A stretch of DNA of 28,170 nucleotides from a virus, in the IMG/VR virus record IMGVR_UViG_3300025122_000109, positions 1 to 28,170 of that record. One strand, written 5' to 3'. A program made the position numbers and the translations under genes. Of the stretch, positions 1 to 9,600 are shown in pieces (positions within the stretch are counted from its first letter, which is position 1; every line of letters begins with the position of its first letter). Under the pieces are notes generated by a model. It saw only the letters and a program-made list of their open reading frames with translations. It was not told the DNA's origin and ran no database searches.

Positions 1-1
1 T

Positions 2-673
2 ATAATCCTTGATGCAGTGTTAACTGACTACGGAAGACAGACTCTAGCGAGAAATGATGGAAGTTTTTCAATATTTAAGTTTGCATTTGCCGATGATGAG
101 ATTGACTATGGCAATATAGTCAATTTTGGAAGAACCGTCGGAAAAGAGAAGATTGAGAAGAATACTCCGATCCTGGAGGCGACAACACAGGCAAATCTTG
201 GCCTAAAGAACAAGCTTGTCTCACTGAACAATAGCTCTCTCACTCGGCTTCCAACTCTTGCACTTGTGACTTCCCTGACAGATAACACATTAAATCTTGA
301 TAGAAGCGGAACTGGAGATGACCCAGCGAGCGCTACAGTGGAAGCAGGACAGGTTTTGGTATCCAACCAGACAATGTCCCCGGACTGTACAGACTTTTCC
401 TACGGGCTTACTTGCGATTATAACTTTCTAAGAGTAGCAAATGCTGTTCCGGACAATGTTGACGATGGGGGTATTGCAAAATATACAATTGAGGCAAATG
501 CGACAGTTAGTTCTCAAAATCTTACAACCTTTACTGTTGTCATGATAGCAAGGTCAGTATCAAACACTGCTCACGAAGCTGCTTCTCAAGATGGGATATA
601 TGTCTTCAGGACTGTTACATGTAATGGTATAAACTCTGGTGCATCTCTTTCATATCAAATTAGAATATCATAA
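2..673 (+). CDS. Virion structural protein, 5' end cut by window
   Basis: The reading frame is open from the first bases of the window, so the GTG at 17 is probably an internal valine and the true start lies upstream. The visible part is about 223 residues. Its beginning, with LTDYGRQTLA followed by FKFAFADDEIDYG, is a pattern I associate with virion or tail-associated structural proteins of T4-like phages, which carry a similar 'LT..GR..LA......I.KFA.ADDEIDY' segment near the N-terminus. The rest is rich in Thr, Ser, Asn and Val and looks beta-structured, with no catalytic motif. The next gene follows after 18 bases. The structural role is an inference from this motif and from the two large virion-type genes after it; a precise position in the particle cannot be given. 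Confidence 0.6.
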   Translation: MILDAVLTDYGRQTLARNDGSFSIFKFAFADDEIDYGNIVNFGRTVGKEKIEKNTPILEATTQANLGLKNKLVSLNNSSLTRLPTLALVTSLTDNTLNLDRSGTGDDPASATVEAGQVLVSNQTMSPDCTDFSYGLTCDYNFLRVANAVPDNVDDGGIAKYTIEANATVSSQNLTTFTVVMIARSVSNTAHEAASQDGIYVFRTVTCNGINSGASLSYQIRIS

Positions 674-691
674 AATTTTTGGAGACAAAGC

Positions 692-1942
692 GTGGCAACA
701 TATAAAGAGATATCAGATTCTGATATCCAGACTACAAAATCATTTCTTAATCAGCTTGTTGATGTAATTCAGGAGGATATATCTGGATCATCTACAAGAA
801 AGACATACCAGGTGTTTGTTACCGGCGGAGTGGGACCAGGTGTAACATCATCCCTGTTTCAGACAGTGTATGATCAGGATTTCTCACTGCAGACAGCAAA
901 CCCTGTTTTTGACATAACAGTTGGAATATTCTCAGGGTCTGATGCAGTTGTTAGCTGCTCTACGGGAGTTGACACTGCTGGAAAAGTATTATTTCCCTCA
1001 AACTCTATAATGATGAGGGAGAAGATAAGCAACTATAGACAGTTTGCTCAAATTCTACTTGGTGACGCATCTAAACAATTTACATCTCCGTTTATAACTC
1101 AGACAACAACTGATGCAATTGATCATGCGATGTTTATATGCTTTAAGCGTCTCTTCTCTCGAGACTCCATAAAGCGTGAAACATTTGCGATGAAATTTTT
1201 TCAGTCTGCTTCTGCGACACAGTATAGAGTTAGATCAGACAAAAATGAGCGCCATCCAAATCTTTTTTCAACTTCTGAGTCTGGATCAGCAATATTTACA
1301 GATGTTGGCGCCGCATCGTCACAGCTGACAGCTTTCGGAGGGCCAGTAGGAAATGTTGTCAACTCTGCAAATACGGCAGAAAGTGTAGGGCTGATGTTTT
1401 ATGATCAGGGTATAGGCATATTTGACCTGGCTAAGGTGCTATCAGGATCCCAGCACATGTCAGGTGCAATCTCTGCAATGAATGCTGTAGATCCAGAGTC
1501 TGTAGGCCTTGGAAAAACACTGCTAGGATCTTCAGATATGGGTGGCTCATCAAACGGAGACGCAAAATTCATTCCAGACTTTATGACATCAGGGTCTATA
1601 GATGACATAGTTAATCACTTGTCAAGCTGTAGATTTAGCTCGGGATCAAATACAGCGATGACATTTCAGAATTTAACTGGAATTAACTCAACATTAATAT
1701 TCTGTAGAGCTACTGCAGATCAGTTTAACTTCTCATCTAATCCAACCTATGTGAGCCCCTCTGACAATAGAATAAGGGTCATTCAAATTGGTCAAGAAGC
1801 TACTCAAAAGGCTTTCTCATTTATTACAACTGTTGGCCTCTATGATGCAAATGACAATCTTTTAGCAGTTGCTAAGCTTTCAAGGCCGATAGAGAAAAAT
1901 GATGAGAAGGATATAACGATTAGAGTCAGGCTGGATTTCTGA
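692..1942 (+). CDS. Virion structural protein (tail or baseplate-associated), 416 aa
   Basis: It starts with GTG at 692, eight bases after a GGAG ribosome site at 681-684. The 416-residue product is Ser/Thr/Asn rich, has no membrane segment or catalytic motif, and begins with a polar helical stretch (roughly residues 5-35) before a long beta-type region. Its last ~40 residues, containing GLYDANDNLLAVAKLSRPI and ending IRVRLDF, closely parallel the end of the next gene's product (GFNLHDDNLNVIMRGNLSQPI, ending IRFKMDF). I have seen this kind of C-terminus on other phage virion proteins, so it may be a shared assembly or attachment element. It is cotranscribed with both neighbours by spacing. 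Which tail part it belongs to is unknown. Confidence 0.6.
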   Translation: MATYKEISDSDIQTTKSFLNQLVDVIQEDISGSSTRKTYQVFVTGGVGPGVTSSLFQTVYDQDFSLQTANPVFDITVGIFSGSDAVVSCSTGVDTAGKVLFPSNSIMMREKISNYRQFAQILLGDASKQFTSPFITQTTTDAIDHAMFICFKRLFSRDSIKRETFAMKFFQSASATQYRVRSDKNERHPNLFSTSESGSAIFTDVGAASSQLTAFGGPVGNVVNSANTAESVGLMFYDQGIGIFDLAKVLSGSQHMSGAISAMNAVDPESVGLGKTLLGSSDMGGSSNGDAKFIPDFMTSGSIDDIVNHLSSCRFSSGSNTAMTFQNLTGINSTLIFCRATADQFNFSSNPTYVSPSDNRIRVIQIGQEATQKAFSFITTVGLYDANDNLLAVAKLSRPIEKNDEKDITIRVRLDF

Positions 1943-1957
1943 TAGGGGTGGTGCTTT

Positions 1958-4411
1958 ATGGCTCTTATCAAGATATTACCAGAGTACATAGAAAATTTCT
2001 CTCTCAGGTTGCACCCTGAGATAGATTATGTTAGTTCTTCACTAGAGCCGGCGTCATCCATGTCAACAGGGTCGATGCCTTTGTCTCCGAGGCCTAGCAA
2101 GTGCTTAAAAAATCTAATAAAGCCAGATCAGATGGGACAGAACTCATATGCTGTAAATAGCCAGGGAGTCCCTGGGTTTAATCAAGGAGATTATGAAACT
2201 GAAATCTGGATGCAAAATGTAAATCATTTTGTTAGAAAGGCAAATAAAGACGGATTGTCTGTTAATGTAAGCGGATCTCTTGAAAGATACATGGCGCTCG
2301 TCAATTCATCCTCAGAGATATCAAGAAACTCAAAAAGATTTGAGATTGTAAGATTTGATCCGCCATTCTCATTTACGAAAAATTCAACAGTAAAGAACAT
2401 TATAAGAAAAGTTCTAATGCCATATTATTATAGCTACTATGATATGTGTGAATTTGGATATTCTAACTATAATACGTTAAATTTTTTCACAGGATCGCTC
2501 GTCCCGTCAGATTCTGCAATAATTTATCCAAACTTAACTGTGGGTAGCAAACCTCGACCATATAACGTACCTAATGCATTTAGCTGTGATTTTTACATTA
2601 ACCCAAGATATACAAATGACGTAGGGAGTGGATTTCACGCCGGAACAATTTTGCATCTATCTTCGACACTTGCGGTCTCTCTTATATCTGGATCACTAAC
2701 AGATCAAAATGACACTGCGTCAGGGTTTAGATTATTGCTACAGCTAAGCCACAGCGCAGACGTAGCACCTCATAAGATTGATTTAAATATTCAAAATAAT
2801 AAACGATCCTGGCCTCAAGATCTATCGTTTACAACTCCAGACAATTCTATTTTGAAAAATAAGTGGCACCATGTGTCAATTAGATGGGGCGGAAAGATGA
2901 CCAATGACGGAACAGGCAGCATTCACATAGATAATAATGTAACTAGCTTCAGCATTCACTCCTCATCTATTGAAAATAATAACTCAGAAGCGGTTTTCTT
3001 GGGAAATTATTATGACGGCTCAGATAACGAGGGGAAATTTTTCAATAACAGCGCGGGCCTATATGAAGGAGTGAGGCCGTATGATTCTGCCATATCAGCA
3101 GACCCTACTGGATTTTCACTTAACCACCCATTAAACGCTGAGATTCACGATGTCAAGCTTTTTAACAAGTATATCTCTGCAAAACAGATTAGTAGTTTTG
3201 AGACAAATGGCAGATCTAATATTAATGAAAAAGGGTTGATATTTTATGTTCCTCCGTTTTTTGTCAAAGACACACCTAAGCGAAACGTGTTAATAACACC
3301 ATTTCAGACTGAGAATATATCCACATCTAAACCAATTAATACGACATATTCTTTTGGCGTTGGCGGATATATGATAAATCTTCCTAATTTTATGAGAGAG
3401 TTTAAAAGAGGAGAGTATCCCCGTCTTTATAATTTAACAGCGTCTACGATTGATACAACAGTTCTTGATATCACAGCAAATGATCACTCATTTGGAACTG
3501 GATCAATAAGAAAGAGAAATCTAACAATTTTACCAAATGATAATGGTCGCTTCAGGCCAGGATTTAATTTGCTAGTTAGCGGAAACATAAAGACTGATAT
3601 GTCTGAATTTAAAACTGCAATTGGAGCAATAAATTTAGGAATGATAAGTGTAAACGAGCTCATAACAACTGAATCTGCATTCCCTGGGCTTCCAACTGTT
3701 TCTGTCTCAGATCTTCAACGTGCACAAGATAATGACGCTGATTCTCTTCCAGATGATACAGGAGATAATACCCTGGCTTTTGAGGTAGCAGGTGTAAGTC
3801 CTACATCTATGGGTGGATCTAGCACAATTACATCAGACGTGTTGACAATTTATCAGAGAACAAGAGATCCTAGCTCAAACGAGATTACTATCTTTGATAT
3901 ATCAAATTTATTTTATGGAAATAGAATATTACCAGAATCCATGTATTTGACAGATCATAATATCACTGGGTCCGGTGGAAAAGTCAAGATGACCCTAAGG
4001 GACAATGGAAGGGGAGGTCTATATAGAGCAGATGCGCTAACTGCTCACCCGAAGTGGTCAAATGTTGGAACAGTTCTTTATAACGAGGGAGTTGCTGTCG
4101 TTAAATCCCCGCACATAGCTTATTTTGGAGTTGAAAAATTTGAGGCAAAATTTAAGGGTGAACAAAATATTCACATGCTTTCAATTAATATGCCAGCGTC
4201 AGTTGGAGCAATAAACTCATCTTCAAACCCATCGTATCAAAAATTATCAGCATCATTTGCAGCAAATGAGTATGATTCAGATTTCGTTTATATAACTGGA
4301 TTTAACTTACACGATGATAATTTAAATGTTATAATGAGAGGTAATCTTTCTCAGCCAATTAAAAAGAGAACAGTTGATGAGATGGTTATTAGATTTAAGA
4401 TGGATTTCTAG
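1958..4411 (+). CDS. Large virion protein with LamG-like lectin domain, 817 aa
   Basis: It starts with ATG at 1958 after an AGGGGTGG ribosome site, 15 bases after the previous stop. In the middle (about residues 205-425) is a concanavalin A/LamG-type segment: FSCDFYINPR opening strand, WHHVSIRWGG, a conserved-looking 'IHIDNN' strand, and HDVKLFNKYISAKQI followed by GLIFYVP. In LamG proteins the 'W.H..'-type strand and the closing 'I.D..ly...ls..ei' segment are characteristic. Such domains in phages usually sit on exposed tail or fibre proteins and can bind glycans; that role is inferred. The C-terminus (GFNLHDDNLN to IRFKMDF) matches the end of the preceding protein. No enzymatic residues are obvious. 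It may be a tail fibre, baseplate wedge or decoration component. Confidence 0.65.
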   Translation: MALIKILPEYIENFSLRLHPEIDYVSSSLEPASSMSTGSMPLSPRPSKCLKNLIKPDQMGQNSYAVNSQGVPGFNQGDYETEIWMQNVNHFVRKANKDGLSVNVSGSLERYMALVNSSSEISRNSKRFEIVRFDPPFSFTKNSTVKNIIRKVLMPYYYSYYDMCEFGYSNYNTLNFFTGSLVPSDSAIIYPNLTVGSKPRPYNVPNAFSCDFYINPRYTNDVGSGFHAGTILHLSSTLAVSLISGSLTDQNDTASGFRLLLQLSHSADVAPHKIDLNIQNNKRSWPQDLSFTTPDNSILKNKWHHVSIRWGGKMTNDGTGSIHIDNNVTSFSIHSSSIENNNSEAVFLGNYYDGSDNEGKFFNNSAGLYEGVRPYDSAISADPTGFSLNHPLNAEIHDVKLFNKYISAKQISSFETNGRSNINEKGLIFYVPPFFVKDTPKRNVLITPFQTENISTSKPINTTYSFGVGGYMINLPNFMREFKRGEYPRLYNLTASTIDTTVLDITANDHSFGTGSIRKRNLTILPNDNGRFRPGFNLLVSGNIKTDMSEFKTAIGAINLGMISVNELITTESAFPGLPTVSVSDLQRAQDNDADSLPDDTGDNTLAFEVAGVSPTSMGGSSTITSDVLTIYQRTRDPSSNEITIFDISNLFYGNRILPESMYLTDHNITGSGGKVKMTLRDNGRGGLYRADALTAHPKWSNVGTVLYNEGVAVVKSPHIAYFGVEKFEAKFKGEQNIHMLSINMPASVGAINSSSNPSYQKLSASFAANEYDSDFVYITGFNLHDDNLNVIMRGNLSQPIKKRTVDEMVIRFKMDF

Positions 4412-4412
4412 A

Positions 4413-4670
4413 ATGGAAGTAAAGATTGGTCATGTAGTAGACGGGTGGATAAACTATGTTAAAAGTAAAAGACCAAAAATGCTATCAGAAGAGATGAAAG
4501 CTGTCTCAGATAATAGAATAAGCATCTGTAATGACTGCGATAGTTTAAAATATATTGAGAGAAAGCTTGGAACTAGAATGATATCCAAATATGCATGCGG
4601 GGAGTGTGGATGCTCTTTTCCAATGATGGCATATGCAAAGAGAAAGAAATGCCCGCTTGGTAAGTGGTAA
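4413..4670 (+). CDS. Small zinc-ribbon protein, 85 aa
   Basis: I chose ATG 4413, one base after the previous stop. A TTG at 4374 or ATG at 4377 would add up to 13 residues overlapping the upstream gene, and neither has a clearly better ribosome site. The product has a CxxC pair (CNDC), a second cluster CGECGC and a terminal 'CPLGKW', a layout typical of small phage zinc-ribbon proteins, which frequently end in CP.GKW. It probably binds one zinc ion; nucleic-acid or protein contact is possible but not shown. Its stop overlaps the start of the resolvase gene by one base (TAATG), so the two are probably translationally coupled. That suggests, without proving, a link with DNA processing. Confidence 0.6.
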   Translation: MEVKIGHVVDGWINYVKSKRPKMLSEEMKAVSDNRISICNDCDSLKYIERKLGTRMISKYACGECGCSFPMMAYAKRKKCPLGKW

Positions 4671-5218
4671 TGATTATTGGTCTTGACATATCTACGAGTT
4701 GCACAGGGTGGTGTATAATTGATGGGTCTGGAAGTTTCATTGATATGGGATATATACCACTATCTTCGTATAAATCAATGTATATAAAGGCACGAAAGGT
4801 AGCAGATGAGCTCAGTAGATTACACATAGCACATGATATCGAACGTGTATTTATAGAGGAAAATCTTCAGGCTTTTCGACCAGGGCTTTCATCTGCCAAG
4901 ACTCTTTTAACGCTAGCCAGGTTCAATGGCATTGTTAGCTATCTTGCACAACAAGAGTTCTATTGTGTGCCAGAGTATATCAATGTTAATGTTGCTAGAA
5001 AGTCAGTGGGTCTTAAAATTATATCAAAGAAAAAGGGTGGAAAGCCGACAAAAGAGCAGGTCTTAGACTGGGTATCATCTAAAATAACGTATAGCTGGCC
5101 GACAAAAATTTTAAAAAGCGGGCCTAGAAAGGATCAAGAGGTGTTAGAGCCTGGTTGTTTTGATATGGCTGATGCATATGTTATATCTGTTGCTGGGTCA
5201 ATTATGAACAGCGTTTAA
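4670..5218 (+). CDS. RuvC-like Holliday junction resolvase, 182 aa
   Basis: I start it at ATG 4670, inside the TAATG overlap with the zinc-ribbon gene; a GTG at 4664 would add two residues. It opens with the RNase H-fold strand GLDISTSCTGW, whose Asp6 matches the first catalytic Asp of RuvC-type nucleases. A second acidic site is FIEEN (Glu63/Glu64) and the C-terminal DMADAYVIS supplies Asp165 and Asp168. A lysine-rich segment (KIISKKKGGKPTKEQV) precedes the last helix, as in phage and poxvirus RuvC relatives. The family cuts four-way DNA junctions, which in a phage debranches replicated DNA before packaging. T4 itself uses the unrelated endonuclease VII (gp49), so this is a replacement. The gene lies just before the primase. 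Confidence 0.8.
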   Translation: MIIGLDISTSCTGWCIIDGSGSFIDMGYIPLSSYKSMYIKARKVADELSRLHIAHDIERVFIEENLQAFRPGLSSAKTLLTLARFNGIVSYLAQQEFYCVPEYINVNVARKSVGLKIISKKKGGKPTKEQVLDWVSSKITYSWPTKILKSGPRKDQEVLEPGCFDMADAYVISVAGSIMNSV

Positions 5219-5222
5219 TAAG

Positions 5223-5232
5223 TTGTTATAAT
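5223..5232 (+). promoter_or_regulatory. Extended -10 promoter-like box before the primase gene
   Basis: TTGTTATAAT contains a perfect TATAAT hexamer with a TG one base upstream, the extended -10 pattern of bacterial sigma-70 promoters. No good -35 is seen. The same ten bases occur at 14117-14126. Transcription from here would leave almost no leader before ATG 5239, so this is a candidate only. Confidence 0.3.
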
Positions 5233-5238
5233 GTTTTT

Positions 5239-6201
5239 ATGAAAACATTTACTTCAAAGGTTGAGTTTCTAAGGCAAGTTTTCGGTTCAGTTGAGATAGC
5301 AAGAGATGGTGTCAACGTAGCTGTTAAATGTCCAGCATGCTCTGATGATTCACAAAAAAGAAAATTTTCAATAAACACAGACACGTGGAAATGTCACTGT
5401 TGGGTATGTGGTGTCAAGGGTAGAAACCCGTATAGATTATTTAAAGACCATATTGGAAATGAGGTCGCTGAGTTTTTTAAAGGGACATTTTTACAGGGTG
5501 TAAATTTTGAAAACACGTCACTTGACATACTCAAAGACAAGATTGAGATACCGAAAGGGTTTATTCCTTTATTTTTGGACAAACGACATATAGATCCTGA
5601 TGTTAAAAACTGTCTATCTTATCTTAGATCAAGAGGGATAACTAGAAGAGATTTGTGGTATTTTAAGATGGGAACATCTTTAAATGGAAGATTTAGAAGA
5701 AGAATAATAATACCATCTTTCGACTCAGATGGAGAATTAAACTATTTTTCAGCAAGATCAATCGATAATTCGTCGAGAAAATATATAAATTCAAAAGCAT
5801 CAAAGACTGATATTATCTTTAATGAGATCAATGTAGACTGGAGTAGAGAGCTCACAATCACTGAGGGTCCGTTTGATCTCTTTAAGTCAAATCAAAATAC
5901 GACATGCATCTTAGGATCATCGTTTCATGAGGGGACTTATCTCTTTAAGAGAGTTGTTGCAAACAAGACTCCGATTTTAATCGCCCTCGACAGAGATATG
6001 AGAAAAAAGTCAGTTAAGATGGCTGAGCTCTTATTAAGCTATGACTGCAAAGTTAGGCTTATTGATCTCGGAAAGTTTAATGATGTGGGTGAAATGACAA
6101 GTGACCAATTTTTAAAAGCAAGAAAAGATGCAATAGTGTGGAATAGATTTCTATCAATGAGGCAGAGAATATCTTCCATTAGAACTGGATCCTTGGTGTA
6201 G
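5239..6201 (+). CDS. 61: DNA primase, T4 gp61-like, zinc finger plus Toprim
   Basis: The 320-residue protein has the two-domain layout of bacterial and T4-type primases. An N-terminal zinc finger uses Cys31 and Cys34 (CPAC) and Cys54 and Cys57 (CWVCG), with KFSINTDTWKCH between them. The Toprim catalytic domain carries Glu209 in ITEGPFDLFKS and the DxD pair Asp251/Asp253 in ALDRDMRKKS; these residues bind the metals used in RNA primer synthesis. Its length is close to that of T4 gp61 (about 340 residues), and there is no helicase domain. In the T4 system the primase works with a gp41-type helicase, which is not in this window. It follows the resolvase by 20 bases, with an extended -10-like box in between. 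Alternative: a DnaG-like primase of another phage lineage. Confidence 0.82.
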   Translation: MKTFTSKVEFLRQVFGSVEIARDGVNVAVKCPACSDDSQKRKFSINTDTWKCHCWVCGVKGRNPYRLFKDHIGNEVAEFFKGTFLQGVNFENTSLDILKDKIEIPKGFIPLFLDKRHIDPDVKNCLSYLRSRGITRRDLWYFKMGTSLNGRFRRRIIIPSFDSDGELNYFSARSIDNSSRKYINSKASKTDIIFNEINVDWSRELTITEGPFDLFKSNQNTTCILGSSFHEGTYLFKRVVANKTPILIALDRDMRKKSVKMAELLLSYDCKVRLIDLGKFNDVGEMTSDQFLKARKDAIVWNRFLSMRQRISSIRTGSLV

Positions 6202-6233
6202 CAAATAATAGTTATACATGTGAGGCCACAAGC

Positions 6234-6557
6234 ATGGATGACTTAAGATTATTAATTAGAGAGATGGTAAAACAATTGATGCAGGATGATGCTCTCTTTA
6301 AGCATAGTGATCCTCCCGGCATTCTAGATAAATTTGATATGCCTGGTGACTCTCAAGGCGGAGACACACACAGCAGAAGATCATATATGGCAAGACCCCA
6401 GCTTTACAATATATCAAAAAACGCTTCTGAGATACTGGATATGCTTGAGGATGAAGAGAATATATCAGACTGGATGGAGAGCCACATCGCACAAGCAGAT
6501 CAGATGATAGATGCTGTTCATGAGAAGCTTAGCTTTAAGAAAAGCGGAAACTATTGA
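6234..6557 (+). CDS. Conserved small phage protein, possibly head-associated, 107 aa
   Basis: Function not recognised with certainty. The first ten residues, MDDLRLLIRE, form a short amphipathic helix ending in I-x-E, which fits the (L/I)xE cleavage rule of T4-type prohead proteases and has the length of the T4 internal-protein capsid-targeting sequence. The second half, from about YMARPQLYNISKNASEIL to ENISDWMESHIAQADQMI, resembles a helical domain I have seen in small proteins and scaffold-related proteins of marine T4-like phages ('L.D.E.L..W...KI..A...I'). It is helical, acidic and soluble. It lies between primase and the fused nuclease, 32 bases after the former. A packaged internal protein is a possibility, not a finding. 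Confidence 0.55.
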   Translation: MDDLRLLIREMVKQLMQDDALFKHSDPPGILDKFDMPGDSQGGDTHSRRSYMARPQLYNISKNASEILDMLEDEENISDWMESHIAQADQMIDAVHEKLSFKKSGNY

Positions 6558-6614
6558 CAATTGTACATTTCAATATTATGTGTAATGATTAAACATTAAG
6601 CGTGTGAGCAGTTA

Positions 6615-9600
6615 ATGAAGATTATTCATCTTGCCGATATTCATTGGCGAGGTCTTTCCAGACATGATGAGTACAGAGAGTCATTCTCTTGCTTTTTAGA
6701 TCAAGCCAGAGAACTTAACCCAGATGTGATATACGTCGGCGGTGACATAGTTCACAATAAGACGCAGGGTATATCTCCAGAGCTCATAGATTGTCTCTGT
6801 TGGTGGTTTACCTCACTATCTGATATTGCACCCACGCACGTAATTCTAGGCAACCACGACGGCCTGGTGCTTAATAAGGATAGGCAAGATGCCATATCTC
6901 CGATCATAGAGGCATTAAATAATCCAAACATATTTCTCTATAAAGACTCAGGAGTTTTTCCAATATCAGGTCACCCTGGATTTAACTGGTGCGTCTTTTC
7001 ATGTTTTGATGAACCTGGATGGAAACACATAGAGCCTGTTGAGAATGATATAAATATTGCTCTTTTTCACGGAGCGGTGTGGGGATCAAAGACAGATATA
7101 GACTGGGAAATTGAGGGAGATGTAACTGACGATCTCTTTAAAGATTTTGATTTTTCTCTTTTGGGAGATATTCATAAAAAACAATTCTTAAATAAAGAAA
7201 AGACAATAGCATATTGCGGATCATCAATTCAACAAAATTACGGAGAAGACACTGGAAAGGGATTTTTATTTTGGGATATTAGATCAAAAGATGATTTTGA
7301 CGTAGAGTTTCATGAAATACCTCATGAAAAACCGTTCGTCACAATTGACTGGTTAGGGTCTGTAGGTGAGACAATTAATGAAGCATCAATATTTCCTTAT
7401 GGCTCAAGATTCAGAATAAGATCTAAGAGAACTCTCAATCAGGCTAGCACAAAACAGATTCAAGAAGAGCTAAAAAGAACAAATGAGGCATCTGAGGTTG
7501 TATTTAAATCAGATTCAACGTTTGATGTTTCGAAGATTAGAACCGGTGCTGGAATCCTAGATAGGGAAAATCTTAGAGATTCAAATACTCATAAAAGAAT
7601 ATTAAGGGAATATTATAAAGAATCTGATATAACAGATGAGAATTTATCTGATATGTGTGATCTAGTAGACAGGTATATGTCTCAGATATCTAAAAATGAT
7701 GAGTCACTAAGAAACTCTAGATGGCAGATAAATTCAATGAGATTTGATAATCTATTTTCATATGGCAGTGGAAATTTTATAAATTTTGAAAATCTTCAGG
7801 GAATTACTGGAATCTTTGGAAGAAACGCAAGAGGAAAGTCCTCTATAATTGGATCTCTTATGTACGGGTTGTTTAACACAACAGATAGAGGATCTATTAA
7901 AAATCTACATATCATCAATAGCAGAAAAAATAGTTGTAAGGCGTCAATAGACATATCAATAAACGGCGAGCCGATTAGGATATTAAGATCTACGATGAAG
8001 CATCAGACAAGAAAGGGTGAGGTATACGCATCCACCGGTCTTCAGCTTTATAAGATTGACGATAAAGGGAAAATAATAGGAGACCTAACAGAGGAGCAAA
8101 GAAGAGAGACAGAAAAGATATTAAGGAGGATGATTGGAACGCCTGAGGATTTTTTGATGACATCTCTTGCATCTCAAGGTGAGATGAATACCTTTATTAA
8201 AGAGGGAGCGACATCAAGAAAAGCAATTCTTACAAAATTTTTAGATTTAGAAATTTTTGATCTGATGCACGACATAGCCAAGAGCGAGTCTTCAGCAGTT
8301 AGATCAAGTGTGAAATCGTATCCGGATATAGATTGGGATGAAGCGTCTGATGATTTTCTTTTGAATTTAGACAAAAATAATGACGATTTATTGAAGATTG
8401 AAAAAGATATTCTTCTAAAGAGGTCCAATCTTTCAAAGCTTAGTGTAGATTTAGCTATCTCTGATAATCCAGATATTATCACAATATCTGAATTTAATAG
8501 TCAAAAAAAGCTAATCAGGTCTAATCAGAACAAGGTGAATGAATTGAGCGATTCCATATCTCAGATTCAATCAGAAATAGATGTTAAAAAGTCAAAAATA
8601 TTAACAATAGATCTTGTCAAGTCTGATTTTTCAATTGACAATCTTAGAGATAGTCTTGTGCAAAAGAAAATCCTTGAGAGAAAAATAGTTCAATTAAATC
8701 ATGACTATATGATAAATGAAAAGGAACTTAAGCGGCAAAAAAAGTCAATTAAAAAATTAAATAATATTCCATGCGGAGATCAATTTCCTAAATGTAAATT
8801 TATAAAGGACTCACATAGAGATAAAAACATGATTGATAAGCACGCAGAAATTGTAAGAATGTCAATGTCAATATTAAATGATGCAAAATTGTCGCTTGAT
8901 ATAATGTCTCAAAATTTCATAGAGGATAATATTGAAAAATATGAGTCTTTGGTTAGCATGCAATCATCTCTTTCATTAGAGATATCATCTAGTGAGATCT
9001 CTTTAAACAACTATATTAATGATTTTAATAGGGCCAAGTTGGACTTAGATAAGTCAGTAAGTGATCTTAGCTCAATGAGAGATAGACTTGTCAAAGATGG
9101 AGAAAATCCGTCATCTGTAATAAGATCTTCAATAGTCTCGCTAGAGAAAGAAATTAAATCTGACGATCTGAAGAGAACTGATATCTTAAAAACGATAGCT
9201 GAGATTAAAGTTCGTCTAGAGAAAATAGAAGAGGACAGAGAGAGATTTGAAAAATTTAAATCAGAATTAAATGTATATGATCTCTTTATGAAGGCGGTAT
9301 CTAAAAAGGGTATTCCGCTTCAGATAATTCTTTCTCAACTTCCAATAATCAACTCAGAGATATCTAAGATTTTACATGGTGTTGTCGGGTTTACAGTTGA
9401 ACTTGAAGCAAATCCTGACTCAAATGCCATGGATGTATTTATAAATTATGGAGACAGCAGAAGAGTGATCGAGCTTGCATCGGGAATGGAAAAGATGATG
9501 TCATCTCTGGCAATTAGAGTGGCTTTGATAAATGTTTCATCATTAACAAAGACAAACATGTTAATTATTGATGAGGGGTTTGGATCACTTGATGAGAGCA

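Noticed and set aside
6554-6585. TTGACA at 6554 as a -35 for the fused nuclease gene
   Set aside because: The possible -10 hexamers downstream are at spacings of about 14 or more than 20 bases, or are poor at 17, so a sigma-70 promoter cannot be supported.
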